In this document: positions 28,401 to 40,400 of the stretch, piece after piece
How positions within the stretch are numbered: position 1 is the stretch's first letter
How the letters are laid out: every line of letters starts with the position of its first letter
From: Dirofilaria immitis
Lineage: Eukaryota > Nematoda > Chromadorea > Rhabditida > Onchocercidae
DNA length: 64,000 nt
Direction of reading: 5' to 3'
Assembly: GCA_024305405.1 (NCBI GenBank)
Contig: JAKNDB010000092.1
Span: 3,873,501-3,937,500, forward strand
Position numbers and translations under genes: made by a program
The notes under the pieces: generated by a model
Told to the model about the DNA's origin: nothing
The model's database searches: none
What the model saw: the letters and a program-made list of their open reading frames with translations, nothing else

Positions 28401-31400
28401 TCATCGAATCAAATCATTAGAAAAGTTGAGCGGTAAAGCAGAAAAATACTGAGCATAAATTGAAACTTACTTAACATCGCCATGCTGTGATATTTTATCC
28501 AGATCAGATTTAAGGCGATCATTTTCGCACCGCAACCCATCGATCTCGTTATTCTTCGCCATAACAATGCTATCTAACCAATTTGCTCTTCAATGAATCA
28601 TTGGAATTAGTAAACTATTGCATGCAATATTAAAATAAATCAAAATTATTACAATGAACAATTAGAATTAAGCAAAAGAGTTTTTCAATTTCATAGTCGA
28701 AACAGTTAATAATGAAATATGTCGAAGTACCATTAATTTCTCCAAAAAGCTCAGAAGGATTATTATTACCTTTCATTGCAATCCTGAAGCCATTTTCGAT
28801 GTTCACCGAGGCTCCATTCTGCATCGTTCCTCTGTTGCACAAGATTGTCGATAAATGCATTTTTATCCTTCAGAAGTTCTTTCAGATTTTCATTTTCAGT
28901 CTTTAGGCAACTGAAGAATCTCAGTAAGTATACCTTATGATTGTTTGCTACATGAAATGAAGATTTGAGTTTCGAAATTAGCCATTTGAAGAAGTCAAAT
29001 ATATTTCAAAATGATAATTTCGCTGCGTAAATAAATTGTTGGACTAATAATGGTTTATTAGTTTTAATTTATCCACTTATCTATATAAAATAAAATTATG
29101 TTCCAACTCTTTCATTGCACTAAGATGCTACTGACGATGTTCTCTAAAGTTCAATTTCAAATCACCGATATAAGAATTTTTATCGTTCATTTCGTTTCGA
29201 AGTTCTTCTATGTTGATTATTTCAAAATGCTACAGAATTTCTTATCAGTAAATCTTTTCCATTCTTATTAATTTTTAAGTTATATTAGACTATCAAGGAT
29301 ATTGTAATCTGTCCGACAAAAAATAATGAAGAGTAAACATTTTGGTGGAATAAATCTAACTTGGCTTTGAATCAGAAAACTTTTGAAAAAATAATTTAAA
29401 AAACGAGAGATAATTTCTCTGTATTGTTTGCCAATGAATATTTTAGCTCTTAAACGAGGATATAAATTAAAACTTGATTACCAGAAATTTTAATTATATT
29501 TGTATTGACAATCTGAAATTTACCTCATTTCATGTGATGCTTTCAGCGATGCTTCTTCAGGTTCATGGAATTTCAGTGTAAGATTTTCCAAAGATTCCTG
29601 AAATAATTACAATGCATTTGTAGCGAAGTTATTACAAAAAGATGATACAAACAGATTTAAACTAAAATTAAGTAAGTAAAATGTTTTATTAATTTTGCTT
29701 AAGCAATTTCATCTACCTTATCAGCATTTGTTAGAAGTAATGAATCTTCAACAGTTTTGCACAGTTTAGCAGTTTCTCGATCCTTGTCTTCCATAGAATG
29801 AGTTAATTCATCGATCCTTAAAAGTCTAATTTCATTTCGAACTGTATAAATAAGCTGTTGATACTAACTTTTTTGAAATTTAATTTCTTTGCTTACACAT
29901 CGAAATAGAAATGATATGTCACATATCAAAATAGATGCGATAATTTGAAACATAAATCATATGAAAATTTGAATAAAGACTTTCAGCAATCACAGTAAAA
30001 AGATTAGAAGATTTTGTTCTTGACTGTTTGCTGAAATTAAGACTAAGACCTATTATTGGCATCCTGAAGCAATTGTCGATATTCTCCTAAACTCCATTCA
30101 GCATCATTCTTCGCTTTCTCAATATCCTCGATGTACACACTTTTACCAATAAGATCATTATTTAAAGCATCAATCGTTGCAACATATTTGCTGAAATATC
30201 AACATGTCAGTAATAATATAATCATTAAAATCCTTAAATTAATTTAGAATTCTTAAATCTATCAAGAAAATCTTCAAAGAAATTTGACGATCTTTCGCTC
30301 GAATCATCAAATATTAATCAGAAATTAAAAATATGTTTATGAATTGGCACCTACCCAATATGAGCATTTTGATTTTCAATTTCTCCTTTCAGTTGCTCGA
30401 TACAATTATTGCTTTTGCTTAATTGTTTCTCCAGATTTTGTATCCTTAATTTCACATATGCTTAATTTAAAATAAAAATTTCTAAACAAAAGAACGATTA
30501 GACGAAATTACTAAATTACGCATAGAGTTCGAAGAATTCAAGTGAAGGTAAAAATAAATCAGATTCGAAGATGGCAACTAGGAATGGAGATAATTTTAGA
30601 ACCGAATGAGACATTTTTCAGAGGATTCTATCAAATATTGTCACTAAGAGATCAACACTAATGACAACATTATAATATTCGACACATGAGTTTAATAAAT
30701 TTATCATCAGATAACACATTAAACTAATTAATCGGGATTAAAATACATCAAAAAAATTGATATTTATCGAGCCATGGCTAAGCATAAGTTGGATCAAATA
30801 AAAGTCATATGAGAATGAGTAATGAAAATTATTGGAATAAAATAAATTCCACTTGAAATATTTCAAGAAAATTACCTATTGCTGGAATCATGAAGCCATT
30901 GACGATGCTCACCTAGACTCCATTCAGTATCATTACATTGCTTCTCCAAACTCTTGATGTATTCGTCTTTGTCATTTAATTCATTTTGCAGATGATGAAC
31001 CGCCGAGCCAAGTTCACTTAAAGCAAAAAAATTTTGAGTATTACATATATTAATTGAAAATAATATAAAAATAATCTTAATACAGATTATTATTTAGTTC
31101 CACACTTTAATCGATCTTGGAAAAAAGTTATTGAAAATCGAAATTTTGAAATAATTTACTTGATTTTATCTCGTCTCGGAGCTTCAGCAGATTCTCCTTC
31201 AACATGTAAAGCTACCAATTCTTCCTAAAAAAAATGAGAATCAGAATTCAAATTTAAATCAATAAATAGAAAGCAAAATTTATAAAATCAAGTCAGCACA
31301 AAATAATTGATCCAACTATTTGAATTTTAAAATTAGTAAGATTGGAATGAAAGTTTGCAATGTTTTAATGGTTACATCTCAACTTTGCTCATAAAATCAG

Positions 31401-34400
31401 AATTTAAAAACTGAAAACCAAAATATTAGAATTGAAAGACCATACTGGAACAAAACGCCGTCCATCATACTTCTGCAATTCTTCAATAATGCGATTCTTT
31501 TCAGTCAGAACGAATTCCAACTCGCTAATTCTGGAAATTTTAAAAACTATTGGAAAATTTGTTAATTTCCATCCTTGCCTCTATTCAAAAGTAATTGTAG
31601 AAATTTCATTGACGATTCGAATTGGATTTTTCTTTCAAAAATGATTGTTTAATTTAATTTTGTTCTTAAATTGATATTTATAAACAAGAAGCATTTAATT
31701 GGCATTAATTAGAATTAATGGAAAAATAGGTCGAGAAAATAGTTAGAAGGAATTGATCTGCATATTTATAACTCCTAAACAAGAAATTTAAACGCATAAC
31801 TCTGAATCTCTTCGTTTGAAACATTGGGTACACTAAATAAACCTATTAAATATCAGCTCATTGAACTACTCTAGCTTTCAAATATTTAAATTATATCGAT
31901 TAATATCAAATTGTTTTAATATTTAAATTATCAGAATCATTGATCAGCTTATGTGTTTTAATCGAGAAACTGCACCAGTCCAAAAATTTGATAGTAATTC
32001 AATTATTCACTAATTACTTCAAGTTTCATATAATGATTACTATCTTTTCTTTGTGATAATTGATAATCAACCTATTATTAGCATCCTTCAACCATTGCTG
32101 ATGTTCGCCAATACTCCATTCGGCATCATTCTTTTGCTTTATAATATAATTAAGTTGTTCGTTTTTGTCACTAATTTCTTTTTGTAGACCTTCAATGGCA
32201 TCCATAGAAGTACTAAATTAGACAATAATAGTTACAACTTAATAACATGAAGAATTAATTGTTGAGGTTTGATGATTAACAAGAAACTTTGCGATCAACT
32301 AAGTTTTATTATTTTTGCTTAAAATATTTTATTAAAGAAAAATTTCAAGTTCCTAGGTAAGTGAAAAACGTTGCATTTAGCAAATATTTAAATTAGATAT
32401 TCCCTTACTTTTGATAATATTAATTAGATATTCTCTTTCAGAATATTTCAGCATTGATTTCTCAAGATCTCATCGAATTTTAACAAAAAATAAAACAATT
32501 TTGAAAAAGTTTTCAGAAAGCACAAAGCACCTAATATTGCTATTCAATTTTTCTATTTCTTCTTGTAAATTATCATTTCTTCCACCAATTTCTTTCAGCT
32601 TGTTTTCAAGTTCATCAGTCCTACAAATCAATTAAAATTATTTGATTAAAAGAGCGCAGAATAGCAAATAAATACTTTCTCAGTCATAATCTTTCCTTTC
32701 TCTTCCATTTTTTTGAAATATATACTAATCAAGCGTTTAAAAGTGATGGATTTCAAATAAAGAAAGTTTCATGGCTTATTTACTGTGAATAGATCAATAT
32801 GGAATTGAGGATTAGATATCGAAGAATTGGATTAAAATTTTATGAAATATTAACTTTATTTAGCGGATTTTATTCTAATAATTCTTCTCATTCTAAATTT
32901 ATTTTAAATAATTACCTCATCTTTTTTGATTATGGGAATTTCAAAAATATTAACCTATTTTCCGCATCCATAAGCCGCTGTCGATGTTCTCCTAAGTTCC
33001 ATTCGGTGTCATTTTTCGCCTTCGCGAGATTTTCGATGTATGTATTTTTGCCAATAAGTTCATTATTTAAAGAATCAATAGTTGCAAGATAGTTGCTGAA
33101 TAACAGCATTATGTGGAAGATGCTGTTAGAAATTCTCAAATTTATTTAAAATCTTTAAATCCATGTAGAAAATCTCAATAAATTTGACAGTTTTTACTTG
33201 AATTATCGAATAAACTTACTGAATTGTTTGAATAAATTTCATTTATCAGAAATTAAAAATTTCATTGGCACCTACCCAATATCAACATTTTGATTTCCAA
33301 TTTCTCTTTTCAATTGCTCGATATGATCATTGCTTTTTCTAATTCCTTCTCCAGATCTTGTATCCTTAATTTCAAATAAAAATTCCTGAGAAGAAGCATT
33401 AATATCGATTGAAAAGACCACTAAACTATGCAAAAAGTTCGAAGAATTCAAGTTAAAACAAAAATAAATAAAATGTGATTGGGTATTGAACGAAAGAGTT
33501 TGGTTAAAGGAATATTACTAAAAGAATTCGATAGGAAAGATATTTATAAAATATAAATACAATGAATGAAATGAACAACAAACTAAAGAATTACATCACT
33601 TTAAATTACACAAGTCTCACCAAATATTATTCTACCGATTTTAAAACAATTTTCATCTCATATTTAGTGTTTTAAAAAAAAATGATCGTCTAATAAAATG
33701 ATATTAAAAATTTCAAAAATGCTAACCTATTTTTTGCATCCACAAGCCATTGTCGATGTTCACCTAAACACCATTCAGCATCATTCTTTAAATGTTCGAT
33801 ATTTTTTAAATTCTGATTCGCTTCATTCAATTCCCGCAATAATTCTTCTATTCTCGATCTAAAAGAATTGAAATATTCAATTTCATAATTAGCAGCTTAA
33901 GAAATTAATTTCAAAGCGTCCTATAATACACAAAATAAATTTTAACTATAACCAACTTAAGTTCGTTCTGCTTATCATCGATATCTTTTTCTAATTGCAT
34001 TATCAATTGATCTTTTTCCAATATTTGCTTATTCATTTCTTCCATATTAGACTGAAATACATATTGGAATTGCTTCATCACATCTGAATTTATATTAAAT
34101 ATTAAATTATTTTGGACATTGATAAAAAGAAAGAAATTTAAATAAAATAATGCAATAGTACTTCAAGTTGTTCAATTTCATAAAGTTTGGCTATTGCTGC
34201 ATCCTTTTCATTTGCAAGTCTTTCTATAGTATTTTCCAATTCCTTGATCCTATAAATGTAAAAATTAATTTACATTTATGAATTTAGCCCAATATTTTTT
34301 AGTAAATAATTCTTAATATCGAAGTTCAAGATATAATCGTTGGTATTTACATTTTCAATCGTTTAATTTGAGTTCAAACTTTTTGACTCTATAACTTATT

Positions 34401-37400
34401 AATAAATTAACTTACTAATTTATTCGATGGAAATCTATAACAAGAAAGTTTAACTACGATTTGCATTATTATATTTCAAAAATTATTAATTCTTCCAGGG
34501 ATTCACCTATTTTTTAAATCCTGCAACCACTTGTTGGGTTCTTTGAGAGTCCAATCAGCATGATTCTTCAGATCAGTTAGATCATTTAAATGAATGTCCT
34601 CATCGGAAATGTCTTTCCCCAATTCTTTCACTGATCGTCTAAGTTCTCTGCAATCTCAATGAAACCAAAGAATTCCGAAAATAAGGAACACTGCGATATT
34701 TCAGAATTTAACAATTTCCTAATTTTAGAAATAAAAAAATCGAAGAATATTGATGCAATGAATATGAAACGTATTTTCAATAAAAAATTCGAAGTCAATT
34801 TTGAATTCAAATTAATTACACAGCAGGATTTTATGTTGAATGATATCAGTATATGATCAATTCAAAATACAAATAAAAGAATAAAAGAATATCTGGAATA
34901 TGATCATTTTCAACGAAAATATCTGGAATTTTAATGTTATTGTGGTATTTTGTCAAACTTGTCGAATTCGAAATCATCAAAATTTCTTGATAATAAAAGA
35001 TTAGTAATTATAATGTCAAAAATAAAACTGTTTTAAATTAAATAATTTTTAAGAAATATTTATTAGATAAAATGACAGTTTTAATTTACTACTAACTGAC
35101 TAATTTGGTGTTTTTATGAGAAAAAATTAAGATGAAAGATGAAGTATCTCCCTTAATTAGAAAGTAACAAGTTTGCCGTCATAATTAAGTTTAACTAATG
35201 ATAAGACTAATACTGAAGTTCAATATGAAATAAGAGTTAAAAAATTTGAAATATCAGCTGGAGAATATGGACGAACTCAACTTCTTATCGCGAACAAAAA
35301 ATATTTTGTAAAAAATCAGAAAAACTTAAGTGCAAATGAAAGTTTCAGTTACATATTACATCGCAGCATTCAATTTTCATCCACATTTTCTTAAAAACAA
35401 ATTTTTATTTTTGAAGTTTGTTAGATTTTAGGGATAATTTGATTTCGACCAAAGTTTTGAGAGGATTCATTTTGAATATAACTTGTTAAATGAATACATG
35501 AAAGAAGCAAATTTGAAGACTAACTTATACTCAGCGTCGTCATCGTTTAATTCAGCTTCGTTTATTTTTTTGCTCAAATATAATTCCAAGTCGTCGATTT
35601 TTTCATGTAACTGTTAATTGTAAAATAATAAATTAATTCTCAGACATATTTGAAATAATAATTATGTAAAAAAAATTGTTTGACAAAAATAAGTAAATTA
35701 AATCAAATAAAGTTTTACTTGCTGAAATGCATCGATCCGTACTTCTTTCAACTCTCCCAATTCCTTGTTTATAAATAGAATGAAGCGATCGTTTTCAGTC
35801 CCCTCATCTTCCAGATATTTAATTCTTGAAAAATGAATTTTGATAAGATCAAATATCTCATGTCGCTTTACCCAAATATAATCTCTGTTTAAATTTATTA
35901 AAATTCAGTTGTTAATAATAAAACAAATTTTAAACCATAGTTAATCAATATTGGATAAAAATGAATTATAAATATATTTTCTTAATTTCACTAAGAAATA
36001 TTCGGAAAGGAAATTAATATTTTCCTTTCGGATATTTTTTAGTAAAATGAAATAATATATTTGATAATTTAAAAATTTTAAAAACATTGAAAAAGTTACT
36101 ACTTCCTTACTTACAGAAAAATGAATGTTTTAACTTAAGTTTGCAAAATAACTAAAAGAAAGAAATCAAATAATAGCAAAATATTTACTAACTCGAATTA
36201 AAAATTATACCTACTAGAATAAATTTTTAGATTTATCATGAAATAACAGGTCGAGAATATGAAATAGAAAGTTGCAAACTTTTTTATGCTATCATTCGAC
36301 AGATTTTAATTCCTGTTCAATTGCCCTTATCCTAATTAAAAAAATAAATAAACCTTTTTCAGCAATTTCTAGTCGTATTTTATGTTCTGCGAGACTAACA
36401 TTCATTTCATTTTTTTCTTCATTTAATTTATCGTATTCACGAATTTTATTCTCCATATTTTGCTGCAACTCCTCCACTTTCGCCTTCATTTGACTAGAAA
36501 TATGAGGTGTCAACAAACTATAAAGCTTTTAATCCTGGACTTTTCGGCTTTTCACTGATGGAAATATCTGTTAGAAGTTTTAAGATCCGAATAAATTATC
36601 AATTTATTTGCTGACTGAATGAGCTAGAAAGTGATCAAGTAAATATAAAAGCTAAAAATGATCAAATAAATGCTAAAAATCCTAATAATGTATTTCCATC
36701 GATAACAATAAGGCATTTATTTCAAATCTCTTTGAAAGAACATTATTCTCGATGGCGTACTTGTAATCATCAACTGCAACAATAGGTTTGGATTGATTAA
36801 CTATATCCTCCAATTCACAAACTTTCCTCCATCCTTCCAATTTATCATTCTCTAAAATGCCAATCCTGGAACAAGTCTTCTTGTAAATAGAATTTCGTTG
36901 GAAAATGCATTAATTTAAAGTCAATTAGGGTAAGATAGAGACTTCTGATTTTTTTCTAATGATCTTTGATTAATAATATTTCCATTTGATTGAATCCGCT
37001 TCTTTTTCGTGATGAAGCAAACTATAAATATTGGCATGCTAATTTTAAAATTTGACCACACCTAATGTTCGCATCTTTCAGCCAATGTTGATGTTCACCA
37101 AGGTGCCACTGCGCCTCATTCTTGGTTCTTTCTAGCTCATTGATGTAATTGTTCTTCTTATCAACTTCGTTCCTCAGATCATTAATCAACAAATTTAAAT
37201 CTCTAAAATTCTTTCTCTTAATTTTTCAACTTAATTAAAATCTATTAAGTGATTTATACAAAAGCTTGCAAAATATTTGCACAAACTTCAACGTGGATTG
37301 CAAATTTTATTCAAATCTATTTCTTCCCATTCTTATATTATCAATGCAATTAGTTCTATTTTTTATCACGGAGATTTAAGGCAAAGTTAAATAAATTTCA

Positions 37401-40400
37401 ACAGCAAATAAAATTATAATCATAAACTTTTTAAAAGCTAAATTTTGAATTTTGAATATATTATTTGAAATTCTAAAGAATCTTAAATTTATATAAAATT
37501 CATTGTCTAAATTTTTGAAACTTACTCAGTGCCTTGAGCGGTCGGAACCTCAAAAACTGCGTTCTGCTTCATGAAGCCTATTTGTTATATCATCAATAAT
37601 ATAATCTTTTTCTTTACACATATTTTCCAAATGATTTGCCCTGCAATAGAACGTGATATGATTGACAAGCATTACGAAATATTTATAACATCGTAAAATG
37701 ATGCAAACTATAACAGACTATTTGCACTTTGATTGCTAATTTTTAACTTTTAAAAGATAAGAATGCGCAAAACTAATCAATTATTTTATTTATGTATCTG
37801 TATTTCTACTAAGTCTAAAATTCTAGTTTTTAGTTACAAAAATTGGCCAAATTTATAATTCTGTCAAAACTGGCCAATTAAAAAAATTCTGAAAAATTCA
37901 CCTGTCATTTGCATCCTTTAACCACTTTTATGTTCTCCAAGACTCCATTTCAAATCGTTGATCTGCATATTCAAATTATCAATTTCATAATCTTTTTATC
38001 TAATTCCTCTCTTGACGACTGTAGTTCATCATGGTCCTCAAAATAATAAATCATGATCAAATCAACACGCGAAATTTCATGATTTATTATATTAATTAAT
38101 TATTGCCTCAACCAGTAATTTTGATCTTATATTGCGTAATTTCAAAATATAAATCGGCAAGTTCTTTAGATTGAATTCTTATTAAACTTCAAAATCTTTT
38201 TAGAAACAAGTAAAAGAATTTCAAGTCATAATTTCTATATAATTGGCTCTTCGATTCAAATCTTCGATTCTAAAATTACTTAAAATTAATGCAAATTACA
38301 ATTCGAATCTATTTTAGTCGAATATTTCTTTTCTCAACAAATCAATTGAAATATTAAAACTTTAATAAATCATATTTAAAGTTCAATAAATCATATTCTG
38401 ATTTTATGTTACAAACAAATTTAAGTACAATTTTAGACTGTTGAGAAAGTGAAAGATTTTCGAATTTTATGTTTAACTCCGCATTGAGATTCGCTAATAA
38501 GTGTGCTTTATTTCTTTCATCACTAAGCATTGTCTCCAAATCTTCGATTCTAAAATTACTTAAAATTAATGCAAATTACAATTTGAATCTATTTTAGTCG
38601 AATATTTCTTTTCTCAACAAATCAATTGAAATATTAAAACTTCAATACTAACTGTTTAATATTTATTTCAAATTCTTTCTGTTTATACATTTTAGAAAAA
38701 GTAAAAATGAATTAATTTTCAACAATAAAACAGGAGCTTTATTGTTGAAACGAATTCTTTTCCTCCAATGTTCTATGATAGTGATTTGTTTTCATATTAA
38801 TTTAAAATGCGTTAAAATAATTTGATATTAATAAAAATAATAAACGACATATTTTAAATCTGACTTTTTAATTTTAAAATTAAATCTGAAATAGTCGCCA
38901 AGTAAACCTAGCATGAGTAGCATCAAAATATTGTTTATGTTCGTTCAATTTCAGTTCCATATCATTTATTGTTTTTTCCAAATCATTCATTTTTTTCTCT
39001 TTTTCGAATAGCTCGTGTTCAACCCTGCAATAATAGCTGACTTTTGAACTATGTAAATTTTTAATCTTATTGAAGCATCTACTAGTAATTTTTCATTAAC
39101 TTCCTAAAAACAGACTCTTCCTTTTGGCGCTTCAATTTTTCGAATTTATCTTCATTTCTTGCTTCTTCTTCCTGAAAAATCATACTGAAATTGAAATTTG
39201 GAATAGTAATTATCCTAAAAGAAAACAATAATTTTCTTGTCTTATACAATAATAAAAATTAGAATAAAAAAAAAAGGTTAGTTTGTTTCCAATAGATGAC
39301 TTACTTGATATTTACGGAGAAAAATTACTCCGTCTTCCTTTCCTATATTGTACGTTGATGGGTGTATTCGTAAGTCACTGAAATTAATTTTTTCTTTATT
39401 TGTTGTCATAGTTGAATTTGTTTAAATTTTTGCATTTTTTCGTTAATCAATCGACATATCATCACTAATCACCATCACTGCTAATCAATCGGTGTATCAT
39501 CACTAATCATTATCACTATATTTTGCTTTTTTGTAATCAAGTTTAAAGTCTTTTACAGAAATAAAAGTTGCTTTGATTAACAATGTTATATATATTAAGA
39601 GAAATCACAAATCATAACAGATTTATTTTTGAAATTTAATTTTAAATCAATTATTCACACATTTGCAGAAATTCAAATTAAATTTTTGGTGGAACTTATT
39701 TTCTAATTATACCAATCAAATATTGCTGTCACTGATTTTTTGAGCTATCTGACCAATAATTTTTTTTAAATTAGTTTTGTTATATTCACTGTTTTACTAT
39801 TGAATTTATTACTTTAAACTATAAAATTTCTAATACTCAATTCTAGTCAATTTATCATTACGAACCTTTCACTTGAAATAGCGTTCTCTTCTTGAGGCTT
39901 CCGGATCGAATGCTTTCCAATGATAAATTATATTATGTCAAACAAATCAAAAACTTCATCAATCAAAGTTTAATACACTTTTTTTGAAAATTTGAAATAA
40001 ATCTAATCTCGAAATTCAAAATTTGTCTAAAATTAAAACTTTGATAATTTATAACCAAGTAATGTTGCTGTTTAGAAGATTTTCATAAATTTACGAAAAT
40101 TCAAAATTTTTAATAAAAATTATTGTAAAACTAACAGATCTATCTCTTTGTTCCTCTTTATTAGCTCGAGCTTCACGGTTGCCATCATTGCCAGTTTGTG
40201 CATCCCGCGATAATCTGTCACCGATACTTTTACGGTCCGATGATCTACTTGAAGTGTCCTCAAACGTAAACATACATTCTCTGATTTGTGAGCTTAAGAA
40301 TATCGCCGTAAAGAATTAATTTATCAAAAGTAAAAAATATAGACTAAGAAATTATTAAAATAATGTGATGTAAAATCAAATGGAATAACTGAAAAGGTCC

